In this document: positions 41,870 through 50,134 of the stretch, piece by piece
How positions within the stretch are numbered: position 1 is the stretch's first letter
Layout of the letters: each line of letters starts with the position of its first letter
NCBI RefSeq assembly: GCF_040227235.1
Contig: NZ_JBELNZ010000002.1
Location: forward strand, 748,344 to 812,343
Origin: Parafrigoribacterium_A soli
GTDB lineage: Bacteria > Actinomycetota > Actinomycetes > Actinomycetales > Microbacteriaceae
Length of the DNA stretch: 64,000 nucleotides
Direction: 5' to 3'
Position numbers and translations under genes: made by a program
Notes under the pieces: model-generated
The model's input: the letters and a program-made list of their open reading frames with translations, nothing else
What the model was told of the DNA's origin: nothing
Databases searched by the model: none

Positions 41870-42631
41870 GTGACCGAGACGACATCCGCGGGCCCGTCGA
41901 CGGCCGTGATCGAGGTGAAGGATGCGGGCATCCGCTTTCGTCGCAATCGCCTGTCACGCCGCAACTTCAAGGACCTCTTCGCGGGCCGCACGCGCCGCAC
42001 CCGCTCGAGTGAGTTCTGGGCGCTGCGAAACGTCACCTTCAGCGTGGCGGCGGGCGAAGCGATCGGCGTGGTCGGTCGCAACGGCCAGGGCAAGTCGACC
42101 CTGCTGAAGCTGGTCGCCGAAGTGATGTTCCCCGACGAGGGCTATGTGCGGGTGCACTCCGGGGTCGCTCCCCTGATCGAGATCACCGGCGGTTTCGTCG
42201 ACGACCTCTCCGTGCGCGACAACGTCTACCTCACCGCAGGCCTGCACGGCATGAAGCGGCACGAGATCGACGAGCGCTTCGATGAGATCATCGGTTTCGC
42301 CGAGATCGGCGACTTTCTCGATACGCCGTACAAGCACCTGTCGAGCGGAATGAGGGTGCGCATCGCGTTCGCCGTGATCTCGAGGCTGGAAGAGCCCATC
42401 CTGCTGGTGGATGAGGTGCTCGCGGTGGGTGACAAGGCGTTCCGCGAGAAGTGCTACCGACGCATCGAGGAGATGCTCGCCGGAGGCAGAACCATGTTCT
42501 TCGTCTCCCACAACGAGAAGGACCTCAAGCGCTTCTGCACGCGCGGCCTTTACCTCGACAAGGGCAGCCTCCTGCTGGACGCGCCTATCGACGAGGTGCT
42601 CGCGCGCTACAACGCGGACTACGGAGTCTAA
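41870..42631 (+). CDS. ABC polysaccharide/teichoic acid export ATPase (TagH/Wzt-like)
   Basis: The 253-residue ATPase has Walker A GRNGQGKST (about 73-81), a long acidic helical segment, and signature HLSSGMRVRIAFAV in place of LSGGQ, with Walker B LLVDEVLAVGD. The SSGM signature and the EVLAVGD Walker B are marks of the Wzt/TagH group. It lacks the C-terminal carbohydrate-binding domain of some Wzt proteins, so export is likely not coupled to a capped chain end. The 35 residues before the ATPase core are basic. It ends the operon; the next gene is the convergent vapC. Confidence 0.92.
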   Translation: MTETTSAGPSTAVIEVKDAGIRFRRNRLSRRNFKDLFAGRTRRTRSSEFWALRNVTFSVAAGEAIGVVGRNGQGKSTLLKLVAEVMFPDEGYVRVHSGVAPLIEITGGFVDDLSVRDNVYLTAGLHGMKRHEIDERFDEIIGFAEIGDFLDTPYKHLSSGMRVRIAFAVISRLEEPILLVDEVLAVGDKAFREKCYRRIEEMLAGGRTMFFVSHNEKDLKRFCTRGLYLDKGSLLLDAPIDEVLARYNADYGV

Positions 42632-42643
42632 CGACGGGCCCGA

Positions 42644-43069
42644 CTACGGCGTCTGGCCACGGGGCACTACCCAGCGCGCATCCTGACCGGTGATCTCGGC
42701 AATCGTGTCGAAGTCGCCGTCGTAGTGCAGCAGCGTCAGCCCGTTTCGCTCGGCGACCGCCGCAATGAGCAGGTCGGACATCCCGACCCCGCGCAGGCGC
42801 GACTGGGATGCGAGCACGGTCTGCACCTCGAAGGCTCGTGACCACTCGTCTTCGGCGACGAGCAGGTGTTCATACGCGTTGCGGCGGATGCTCGTGACCA
42901 GCCGGTACTCCGCGGGCGTGCGGGTCTGATACAGATCCTCGAAGTCAAGCGGTGCGCAGCTTCCCACCACTCCGGCTTCGATCAACGGTGCAAGCACGTC
43001 GCTGACCGCCTCGTACTGCATTCTGGCGTACGCACTCGTGTCAATGAGGTGGGTCGCCACAGCACCCAC
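42644..43069 (-). CDS. vapC: VapC-type PIN-domain ribonuclease toxin
   Basis: The 141-residue protein has the PIN fold with the conserved acids D10 (HLIDTSAYA), E45 region (DFEDLYQ), D99 (GVGMSDLLIAA) and D117 (HYDGDFD), which bind Mg2+ at the active site. VapC toxins cut tRNA or rRNA. The GTG start directly abuts the stop codon of the antitoxin gene, the standard order. A second GTG three codons on is possible. The pair is the left border of the defence island that interrupts the glycopolymer genes. Confidence 0.88.
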   Translation of the reverse strand: MGAVATHLIDTSAYARMQYEAVSDVLAPLIEAGVVGSCAPLDFEDLYQTRTPAEYRLVTSIRRNAYEHLLVAEDEWSRAFEVQTVLASQSRLRGVGMSDLLIAAVAERNGLTLLHYDGDFDTIAEITGQDARWVVPRGQTP

Positions 43070-43279
43070 CTATTGCCCCCAGGCACGACGACGCTCAGCT
43101 TTGTCGGCCATCGGCGCCAGATAGCCTGTGCGCAGCAACTTGATGTGCTGCCGGCGAGCCTCGGCCGCAATCACTTCTTTGAGCGCGAGGGCAACGGTCT
43201 CCTTGATCGTCGGGGCTTCCAAGAGCTCCTGGGCGGTCTGGAGATCGTCATCATCGATCTCGACGAGGCGCTTGGTCAT
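43070..43279 (-). CDS. vapB: VapB-type antitoxin
   Basis: The 69-residue protein starts MTKRLVEIDDDDLQTAQELLEAPTIKETVALALKEV, the ribbon-helix-helix pattern of VapB antitoxins (strand with alternating residues, then two helices). The C-terminal basic segment would wrap the toxin. The ATG at 43279 is preceded by GGGGAGGGG at spacing 5, a very strong ribosome binding site, which favours antitoxin excess. It binds upstream DNA to repress the pair. The larger open frame upstream is ignored. Confidence 0.85.
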   Translation of the reverse strand: MTKRLVEIDDDDLQTAQELLEAPTIKETVALALKEVIAAEARRQHIKLLRTGYLAPMADKAERRRAWGQ

Positions 43280-43299
43280 GATCACCCCTCCCCCGAGTT

Positions 43300-43333
43300 G
43301 TATATCCTCTATTAGCTCCATCGTATATATCCT
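43300..43333 (-). promoter_or_regulatory. AT-rich vapBC promoter with repeated operator
   Basis: gtatatcct (43300-43308) and gtatatatcct (43323-43333) are near-direct repeats in an AT-rich block that contrasts with the GC-rich surroundings. They cover the likely -10 region for vapB and are candidate VapB binding sites. Confidence 0.55.
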
Positions 43334-43510
43334 TCCTGCGGACCTCAAGGGGAAAGTACCGATCCTCCCGTAAGCACAGGCGGGCGAACAGCGACTCTGT
43401 GAACCGAAACCAGTGCCACACCGCGGGTGAGGAGCAGAGTTCTTCTCCTGCACAGCTCCTAGGCACAAATGTCTGTCCACAGCTCAAGAGCGGTCGTCGG
43501 ATGCCCGACC

Positions 43511-43516
43511 TAGCGT
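43511..43516 (+). promoter_or_regulatory. -10 box TAGCGT, leaderless small gene
   Basis: TAGCGT lies 6 nt before the ATG at 43523. Confidence 0.4.
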
Positions 43517-43522
43517 GCAGAC

Positions 43523-43819
43523 ATGCTCAGACTGGTTCCCGACATCCCGCCACCGTCCGCCTACCTGGTTCCGTTCCACCTCGACCGCGACCGGGCTCCG
43601 GCCTATCGCTTGAGCAACGAAGGCACAGAGGAGCTGCGGGGCATCTCGCTGACGCTTCTCGGCGCCGGTTTGCTGCTCACGGACATCCCGAGCCGACTAC
43701 AGCCCGGGGACTACCTCGAGTTCACCCTGCGCGGTGACGACCTAGCCCGCAGCAGCGTCGTGATCGTGCGGTGGTTCCGCCCGTGGGGCGGCGAATACCT
43801 CTGGCGCGTGAGTTTCTAG
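43523..43819 (+). CDS. 98-residue protein of unknown function
   Basis: The product is soluble, with an all-beta look: short alternating hydrophobic strands ending in SVVIVRWFRPWGGEYLWRVSF. The final pattern faintly resembles a PilZ-type or small beta-barrel fold but no defining motif is present. The family is not recognised. A TAGCGT box 6 nt before the ATG supports expression. Its last 4 bases overlap the convergent XRE regulator gene, and it lies between the toxin-antitoxin pair and the restriction enzyme. Confidence 0.6.
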   Translation: MLRLVPDIPPPSAYLVPFHLDRDRAPAYRLSNEGTEELRGISLTLLGAGLLLTDIPSRLQPGDYLEFTLRGDDLARSSVVIVRWFRPWGGEYLWRVSF

Positions 43820-44115
43820 CCGCGCTTGTTCCGCTCGCGGATGAGATCCGCGGCGGTGAGCTTGTGGGCGCGCGTGGGAATCTCGCCGAGACCGAGCCCG
43901 CGCACAAGCTCGGCCGGGTCGACATCCAGCACGCCTGAGACGCGGATGATCGTGGTCAGGCTCGGATTCGATTGCCCGCGTTCGATCTTGCCCAGGTTTG
44001 TCACGTGCATTTCGGCCAGGTCCGCGATGTCTTCCTGACTGAGCCCTAGCTCCTGTCGATATATCCGCACTCGCTCGCCCAGAATCCGGGCGGCTTCGGA
44101 GTGCGTATCGGCCAT
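43816..44115 (-). CDS. XRE-family (controller-like) transcriptional regulator
   Basis: The 99-residue protein has a Cro/C1-type helix-turn-helix at about 9-64 (ILGERVRIYRQELGLSQEDIADLAEMHVTNLGKIERGQSNPSLTTIIRVSGVL) and a short basic tail. Size and position, divergent from a restriction-modification gene with repeats between, are those of controller (C) proteins that time restriction enzyme expression. The ATG at 44115 is used; a GTG one codon earlier is possible. It may also be a regulator unrelated to restriction. Confidence 0.85.
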   Translation of the reverse strand: MADTHSEAARILGERVRIYRQELGLSQEDIADLAEMHVTNLGKIERGQSNPSLTTIIRVSGVLDVDPAELVRGLGLGEIPTRAHKLTAADLIRERNKRG

Positions 44116-44214
44116 CACTCATGACTACGCGCCCGCAGCACGACTATCCAGAGCCATCGTCACTCATGCTTTAATGCCTCAAGAGTTCATGCCTCAATCA
44201 TGGCATGCCTTGAG
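44116..44214. promoter_or_regulatory. Repeat-rich control region of the restriction-modification locus
   Basis: The octamer cactcatg occurs at 44116-44123 and 44161-44168. tgcctcaa occurs at 44175-44182 and 44190-44197 (15-bp period), and an inverted partial copy, ttgagtgc, at 44210-44217. A TTTAAT at 44170-44175 is a good -10 for the restriction gene. This fits binding sites for the XRE protein next to the promoter. Confidence 0.6.
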
Positions 44215-44246
44215 TGCCCAAGGGGCAGACGACGGGGTGCCGACGC

Positions 44247-47200
44247 GTGACCACAATCCACGAACTGCTCGACGAGTACGCGCGAATGGCGCGGGACACC
44301 CGCGAGAAGGGACTGCTCCTCGAGCGGCTCACCAGGGCCTATCTCACGGCCGACCCCGTGTGGACGGCACGCTTCGAAGAGGTGTGGCTGTGGCAGGACT
44401 GGCCGGGCCGCGACGGCAAGCCAGACACCGGCATCGACCTGGTGGCGCGAGAAATATACGGCGGCGGATTCTGCGCGATCCAGTGCAAGTTCTACGCACC
44501 GGCGCACACCATTCAGAAGGGCGACATCGATTCGTTCCTCGCGACGAGTGGCAAGCATCCGTTCACCAGCCGCATGGTCGTGTCGACCTCCACCAACTGG
44601 TCGAAGCATGCCGAAGACGCACTGCTCGACCAGCGGGTGAAGAGTTGGCGCATCGGGATCGATGATCTCGCGAACTCCGACATCGACTGGTCGCGCTACT
44701 CGCTTGCGAAGCCGGACGAGCTGCATCGGGCGTCCACAAAGAAGCTGCGTCAGCACCAGGTGGAAGCGCTGGCGGATGTCGAGGCCGGCTTCGAGGACGC
44801 GTCCCGCGGCAAGCTGATCATGGCTTGCGGCACCGGCAAGACCTTCACGAGCCTGCGCATCGCGGAGAAGGTGGCCGGCGCCGGCGGCTCCGTGCTGTTC
44901 CTGGTGCCCTCGATCGCCCTGCTCTCGCAAACGCTCAAGGAGTGGTCGGCCGAGCGCGCCATGCCCCTGCGCGCCTTCGCGATCTGTTCCGACACCAAGG
45001 TCGGCAAAAACAACGAAGACTACTCCGTCTCCGATCTTGCCTATCCCGCGACGACCAGCACAGGCCAGTTGCTGAAGGAGGTCGCCAAGGCAGAGGTGCC
45101 CGACGGCCTGACCGTGTATTTCTCCACCTACCAGTCGATCGACGTCGTGGCGCGAGCCCAGGCCAGCGGCCTGCCAGAGTTCGACCTGGTGGTGTGCGAC
45201 GAGGCACACCGCACCGCCGGATTCACCCTGGCCGACAAGACAGAGTCGGCCTTTCTCCGCGTGCACGACGAGTCCGCGATCAAGGCCAAAAAGCGCCTCT
45301 ACATGACGGCCACCCCGAAGATCTACGCCGAGGCGGTGCGCACGAAGGCGGTGGAGAAGGACGCCGTGCTCGTGAGCATGGACGACGAATCGGTATTTGG
45401 CCGCACCTTCCACCGCCTGGGGTTCGGCGCGGCCGTGGAACGCGATCTGCTCACCGACTACCGGGTGCTCGTGCTCGCGGTGGACGAGGGAACCATCGGC
45501 GCGAACTGGCAGGAACAGTTCTCGATCGATGGCGAGCTCAACATCCCGGATGTCGCCCGCATTATGGGCATCTTCGACGGCCTCGCGAAGCGCGGCGTGC
45601 AGGGGCTCGGAGAAGCCAAGAGCGATCGCGCGCCAATGCGCCGCGCGGTCGCCTTCTCGCGCTCGATCAAAGACAGCCAGAAGGTGCAGTCGATGCTCAG
45701 CGGCTACGACGGGCAATACAGCCGCCCGGCCGGAGTGAGCTTCCACGGCGAAGAGCGGGAGAACGACGGACGCTTCCGTCTCGAGGCCAAGCACGTCGAC
45801 GGAACGATGAACGTCCTCGTGCGCAACCAGATGCTCGACTGGCTGAAAGAAGAGACGGACCCCGAAGACAACGTCTGCCGCATCCTCACCAATGCCCGCT
45901 GCCTGAGCGAGGGCGTCGACGTTCCCGCGCTCGACGCGGTGATCTTCCTCAACTCCCGCGACAGCCAGGTCGACGTCGTGCAGTCCGTCGGGCGCGTGAT
46001 GCGCAAGGTCGAGGGCAAGGACTACGGCTACATCATCCTGCCGATCGCGGTCTCTGCCGACAAGACGCCCGAGCAGGCTCTGAACGACAACACCAAATAC
46101 AAGGTGGTGTGGGAAGTGTTGCGGGCGCTGCGGGCGCACGACGAGCGCTTCGAAGCGAAGATCGAGCAGATCGACCTCAACGGTCGCAGCGATGACACGA
46201 TCCAGCTGATTGATGTGCGCCCCGGCTGGGAGGGCGAGGGGTCCGAGAACGGCGGCGAGAAGGATTCGACGTCGACGCCGATGGACTGGTCGGCGCTCGG
46301 AGCCGACTGGCGCGAGGCCATCTACGCGAAGATCGTCGACAAGGTCGGCGAGCGCGACTACTGGGAGAACTGGGCGAAGAATGTCGCCGACATCGCCGAA
46401 CGGCAGCAGCTGCGCATCCGCAATCTGGTCAGCGGATCGAACGCGAGCCTGCGCGCCGAGTTTGAGGACTTCGTCGGTGGGCTGCAAGACAACCTGAACC
46501 CCTCGATCACCGAGGCGGATGCGATCGAGACCCTCTCGCAGCACCTCATCACCCTGCCGGTGTTCGACGCCCTGTTCGAGGGCTACTCGTTCAGCGCACA
46601 CAACCCGGTGAGCCAGGTGATGCAACGCATGGTCGACGCTCTGGAGGGCAGCAAGCTCGAGACCGAGACGGATGAGTTGGCTGGCTTCTACGCGAGCGTC
46701 GAGCGCAGCGTACGCGGTATCACGGATGCCGCGGGCAAGCAGACGACGATCAAGCGGTTGTACGAGAAGTTCTTCGCCGGTGCGTTCAGGAATACGAGTG
46801 AGCGGCTCGGCATCGTCTACACGCCGAACGAGGTCGTGGACTTCATCTTGAAGAGCACGGATGATGTGCTGCGCACCGAGTTCGGCTCGTCGCTGTCTGG
46901 CGAGGGCGTGCACGTGCTCGACCCCTTCACCGGAACGGGAACCTTCATCGTGCGGCTGCTGCAGTCCGGGCTGATCAAGCCGGAGGATCTGGAGCGCAAG
47001 TACCTCACGGAGTTGCACGCCAACGAGATCGTGCTTCTCGCCTACTACGTGGCCGCGATCAACATCGAGGAGACATATCACGGCCTGAGCGCGAGTGGGA
47101 GCTACGAGCCCTTCCCGGGAATCGTGCTCACCGACACCTTCCAGTCGTCGGAGGACGACGACAAGTACGACGACCACGGAATTTTCGGCGACAACAACGA

Positions 47201-49163
47201 GCGCGTGAAGGCGCAGAACGCGCTGCCCATGGATGTGATTTTCGGCAACCCGCCATACTCCGTTGGTCAGGACAGTGCAAACGACAATAACCAGAACCTC
47301 AAATACCCATTTCTTGATGCACGAATTGCGTCGACGTATCTGGCAGATCGAGGGCGCGGCGGCAACAACTCTCTCTACGACTCCTACATTCGAGCAATCC
47401 GCTGGGCAAGTGATCGCATCGGAGATCGAGGAGTCGTGGCTTTCGTTTCGAATGGCGGATTCATCGACGGCAACACCGCAGACGGATTGCGCAAGAGCCT
47501 GACCGTGGAGTTCAGCTCGCTGTACGTGTTGAACCTGCGAGGCAACACTCGCAACTCAGGGGAACAGGCGCGAAAAGAAGGCGGGCAGACTTTCGGCCCG
47601 GGCAGCCGCGCAACGATTGCCATCTCGATCCTGGTGAAGAATCCGGATGCCATTTCGCACGGTCTCTTGCACTATCGCGACATCGGCGATTATCTCAGCC
47701 GCGAAGAGAAGCTCGGGCTCATCGCCGAGTACGGCAGCATCACGGGAACTCCATGGAATGAGATTGAGCCCAACGAAGCTGGTGATTGGATTAACCAACG
47801 CGACGGCGATTTCTTGACGTTCTCTCCCGTTGGTGCGAAACACGACAAGATCGAGGGCGGTGCGCCGTCGATCTTCACCTCATATTCCCGAGGATTAGAG
47901 ACCGGTCGTGACGCGTGGGTTTACAACTCTTCGAGCGAACAGCTCTTGGCCAACGTGAGTCGAACAGTCGATGCCTACAACCTGCAGCTGACGCGGTACG
48001 AGCAAGCACTGTCGTCCTCTCCGAATGCAGATCGCCGCACTTTGGCGGCCGACTACTACGACGGCGATGCATCGCGTATCAGTTGGACCCTCAGTCTGAA
48101 GAACCGGCTTGTCGCAAGGAAACCTTTAGCCCTCAACACATCGGCGGTCGTGAATAGCACCTATCGACCGTTCCAGAAGCAGGCCACTTACTTTGATCGA
48201 TCACTGAATCACATAGTCGGTCAGCTCCCCAAGATGTTCCCCACTCCCGAGCAGAAGAACCTCGGCTTCTATCTGACGGCCGCAGGTTCGGGGCATGCCT
48301 TCTCACTTCTTACCGTCGACGATCTGCCAGACCTCGCACTTTGGGGTTCCGGCAGCGGCCAGTTCTTCCCGCGCTACACCTACGAACCACGCGGGGAGCA
48401 GCCGAGCCTGTTCGATGACGCGGAGCCATACACGCGCATCGACAACGTGACCGATGAGATCCTCGCGGAGTATCGCGGGCTCTACGGCGCCGAGGTGAGC
48501 AAGGACGACATCTTCTACTTTGTCTACGGACTGCTGCACTCCCCCGACTATCGAGAGACGTACGCGGCCGATCTCAAGAAGATGCTGCCGCGCATTCCGA
48601 AACTGGCTGAGGCATCCGATTTCCATGCCTTCGCGAAAGCCGGGCGGGAGCTTGCAGAGCTGCATTTGGGATATGAGAGTGTGGAGCCGTGGCCGCTGGC
48701 GGAAGTTGTTGACGGGGAGGTTTCGATACGGCCGCGGGCGGCCTACTCAACCCACGATGAGGACCCTGAGCTGTTGCGGGTCACCAAGATGCGGTTCGCG
48801 GGCAAGGCGGGCGCGTGGGACAAGTCCACCATCCGCTACAACGACCAGCTCACGCTGACCGGCATTCCGGACGAGGCGCACGAGTACCTGCTCGGCTCAC
48901 GTTCGGCGATCGAGTGGATTCTGGAGCGCTACCAGGTGAAGGTGGACAAGGCCAGCGGCATCCGGAATGACCCGAACGACTGGGCGACCGAACACGATGA
49001 TCCCGCGTACATCCTGAACCTGCTCAAGCGCATCGTCACCGTGAGCGTCGAGACCGTGCGCATCGTGAAGTCCCTGCCGCCCCTGGACATCGTGGGCGCG
49101 GAGACTCGTGCGTCAGCCAGCGCCGCAGATGACGTTCCGGCCACGGGCGTGGACTTCGCGTAA
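44247..49163 (+). CDS. Type ISP single-chain restriction-modification enzyme (LlaGI-like)
   Basis: The 1638-residue protein joins all activities of a Type ISP enzyme. Residues 1-150: Mrr-like nuclease with D64 (GIDL) and Q79-C-K81. About 160-700: SF2 helicase-translocase with GTGKT (195-199), DEAH (318-321), TATP and the SVGRVMRK motif VI. About 700-860: helical coupler. About 860-1050: N6-adenine methyltransferase with motif I D892PFTGTGTF and motif IV N1001PPY. About 1050-1400: target recognition, then a C-terminal part. It should methylate one strand of its site and cleave unmodified DNA after translocation collisions. The GTG at 44247 gives the family start MTTIHELLDEY. GC falls visibly from about 47255 to 48350. 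Confidence 0.93.
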   Translation: MTTIHELLDEYARMARDTREKGLLLERLTRAYLTADPVWTARFEEVWLWQDWPGRDGKPDTGIDLVAREIYGGGFCAIQCKFYAPAHTIQKGDIDSFLATSGKHPFTSRMVVSTSTNWSKHAEDALLDQRVKSWRIGIDDLANSDIDWSRYSLAKPDELHRASTKKLRQHQVEALADVEAGFEDASRGKLIMACGTGKTFTSLRIAEKVAGAGGSVLFLVPSIALLSQTLKEWSAERAMPLRAFAICSDTKVGKNNEDYSVSDLAYPATTSTGQLLKEVAKAEVPDGLTVYFSTYQSIDVVARAQASGLPEFDLVVCDEAHRTAGFTLADKTESAFLRVHDESAIKAKKRLYMTATPKIYAEAVRTKAVEKDAVLVSMDDESVFGRTFHRLGFGAAVERDLLTDYRVLVLAVDEGTIGANWQEQFSIDGELNIPDVARIMGIFDGLAKRGVQGLGEAKSDRAPMRRAVAFSRSIKDSQKVQSMLSGYDGQYSRPAGVSFHGEERENDGRFRLEAKHVDGTMNVLVRNQMLDWLKEETDPEDNVCRILTNARCLSEGVDVPALDAVIFLNSRDSQVDVVQSVGRVMRKVEGKDYGYIILPIAVSADKTPEQALNDNTKYKVVWEVLRALRAHDERFEAKIEQIDLNGRSDDTIQLIDVRPGWEGEGSENGGEKDSTSTPMDWSALGADWREAIYAKIVDKVGERDYWENWAKNVADIAERQQLRIRNLVSGSNASLRAEFEDFVGGLQDNLNPSITEADAIETLSQHLITLPVFDALFEGYSFSAHNPVSQVMQRMVDALEGSKLETETDELAGFYASVERSVRGITDAAGKQTTIKRLYEKFFAGAFRNTSERLGIVYTPNEVVDFILKSTDDVLRTEFGSSLSGEGVHVLDPFTGTGTFIVRLLQSGLIKPEDLERKYLTELHANEIVLLAYYVAAINIEETYHGLSASGSYEPFPGIVLTDTFQSSEDDDKYDDHGIFGDNNERVKAQNALPMDVIFGNPPYSVGQDSANDNNQNLKYPFLDARIASTYLADRGRGGNNSLYDSYIRAIRWASDRIGDRGVVAFVSNGGFIDGNTADGLRKSLTVEFSSLYVLNLRGNTRNSGEQARKEGGQTFGPGSRATIAISILVKNPDAISHGLLHYRDIGDYLSREEKLGLIAEYGSITGTPWNEIEPNEAGDWINQRDGDFLTFSPVGAKHDKIEGGAPSIFTSYSRGLETGRDAWVYNSSSEQLLANVSRTVDAYNLQLTRYEQALSSSPNADRRTLAADYYDGDASRISWTLSLKNRLVARKPLALNTSAVVNSTYRPFQKQATYFDRSLNHIVGQLPKMFPTPEQKNLGFYLTAAGSGHAFSLLTVDDLPDLALWGSGSGQFFPRYTYEPRGEQPSLFDDAEPYTRIDNVTDEILAEYRGLYGAEVSKDDIFYFVYGLLHSPDYRETYAADLKKMLPRIPKLAEASDFHAFAKAGRELAELHLGYESVEPWPLAEVVDGEVSIRPRAAYSTHDEDPELLRVTKMRFAGKAGAWDKSTIRYNDQLTLTGIPDEAHEYLLGSRSAIEWILERYQVKVDKASGIRNDPNDWATEHDDPAYILNLLKRIVTVSVETVRIVKSLPPLDIVGAETRASASAADDVPATGVDFA
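48717..48751. repeat. Second-type dispersed repeat inside the restriction gene
   Basis: gaggtttcgatacggc...ggcctactcaacc resembles the element at 50065-50103 (gaggtctcgatacg...ctactcgacc). It is read in frame as EVSIRPRAAYST. Confidence 0.45.
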
Positions 49164-49184
49164 CTCCGCACGCTGACCTACGGC

Positions 49185-49233
49185 GCTTCGACAAGCTCAG
49201 CGAACGAGGCACTTCGACAGGCTCAGTGACCGG
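49185..49233. repeat. Two REP-like repeat copies after the restriction gene
   Basis: gcttcgacaagctcagcgaa (49185-49204) and a second copy with a gctcagtgaccg end (49211-49233) lie in tandem in the 96-bp gap. No terminator with a T-run is seen; the repeat may serve. Confidence 0.65.
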
Positions 49234-49259
49234 TCAGCCGGTCGCCAGATGCGGCACTT

Positions 49260-50066
49260 ATGATTGACATCCCGACCGAGAGGGACGTCGTGAACGAGCT
49301 CGAACCGCCGCAGGCTGCGCAGCATCCGATGGCCGTGCGCGGCTTCGACCGGCTGCTCACGACGCAGCGTCCGGTCGTCCTGGCACATGTGCGCAGCATC
49401 CGTCGACGTAACCCGGATGCGACCCCCGCCGAGGTCATCCGCATTCTGGAGCGTCGTTACCTCGCCGCCGTCACCGCAGGAGGCGCTGGCGTCGGTGCGA
49501 CCGCCGTCATTCCCGGGATTGGTACCGGGGTCGGCCTCGCGCTCAGCGGGGTCGAGACCGCGGGATTTCTCGAGGCAAGTGCCCTGTTCGCGCAGTCGGT
49601 CACCGAGATCCACGGCATCGCGATGACCGATCCCGACCGGGCGCGCACGATCGTCATGACCATGATGCTGGGCAACTCCGGCGTCGATCTCGTAAAGAAC
49701 CTCGCCGAGCAGGTAACGGGCGAGGGCGTGACACGCACGAAGTTCTGGGGCAACGTGATCGGCCGCAACGTTCCGCAGGCGTTCATGGGGCAGATCGCCG
49801 ACCGGGTGAAGAAGTCCTTCATCCAGCGTTTCGCCCGCAACACCGCGAGCGGGGCCGTGGGCCGGGTCATGCCGTTCGGCATCGGCGCCGTGATCGGCGG
49901 GACGGGCAATCATCTCCTCGGCCGCAAGGTTGTGAACAGCGCGCGGGAGGCGTTCGGGCCGGCACCGCTCGCGTTTCCGCTCAACCTCGAGGCGGGCGTG
50001 CGGGATGACGCCCGCGAGCGCAGGTTCAGCGTCGCGACGATTCGGGGCCGACTGACGCGTCGCTGA
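49260..50066 (+). CDS. Glycine-rich helical protein, EcsC-like, unknown function
   Basis: The 268-residue protein has a polar N-terminus, RRRNPDATPAEVIRILERRYLAAVT at about 48-72, then a glycine-rich stretch GGAGVGATAVIPGIGTGVGLALSG (about 73-96) that could enter a membrane. The end has RVMPFGIGAVIGGTGNHLLGRKVVNSAREAFGPAP (about 202-236), similar in style to the EcsC family, with a second glycine-rich segment. The function is unknown. It follows the restriction enzyme on the same strand with a repeat-filled 96-bp gap and no obvious own promoter, and may or may not belong to the defence island. Confidence 0.6.
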   Translation: MIDIPTERDVVNELEPPQAAQHPMAVRGFDRLLTTQRPVVLAHVRSIRRRNPDATPAEVIRILERRYLAAVTAGGAGVGATAVIPGIGTGVGLALSGVETAGFLEASALFAQSVTEIHGIAMTDPDRARTIVMTMMLGNSGVDLVKNLAEQVTGEGVTRTKFWGNVIGRNVPQAFMGQIADRVKKSFIQRFARNTASGAVGRVMPFGIGAVIGGTGNHLLGRKVVNSAREAFGPAPLAFPLNLEAGVRDDARERRFSVATIRGRLTRR

Positions 50067-50134
50067 GGTCTCGATACGCTCGTGCCTCGCTACTCGACCA
50101 GCGTGTTTCTCCGCTTCGACAAGCTCAGCGAACG
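50065..50134. repeat. Composite repeat in convergent gap
   Basis: A gaggtctcgatacgctcg...ctactcgaccagcg element (50065-50103) is followed by a ccgcttcgacaagctcagcg copy (50111-50134). They fill the gap between the convergent gene ends at 50066 and 50140. Confidence 0.65.

Noticed and set aside
44187..47177. A 996-codon open frame on the minus strand
   Set aside because: It is antisense to the Type ISP gene, whose protein has intact motifs along its whole length. The antisense product is rich in Arg, Glu, His and Val as expected from GC-rich shadow frames.
20503..50134. A CRISPR array made of the short repeats
   Set aside because: Copies are scattered over many kilobases, not spaced regularly, and no cas gene is present.
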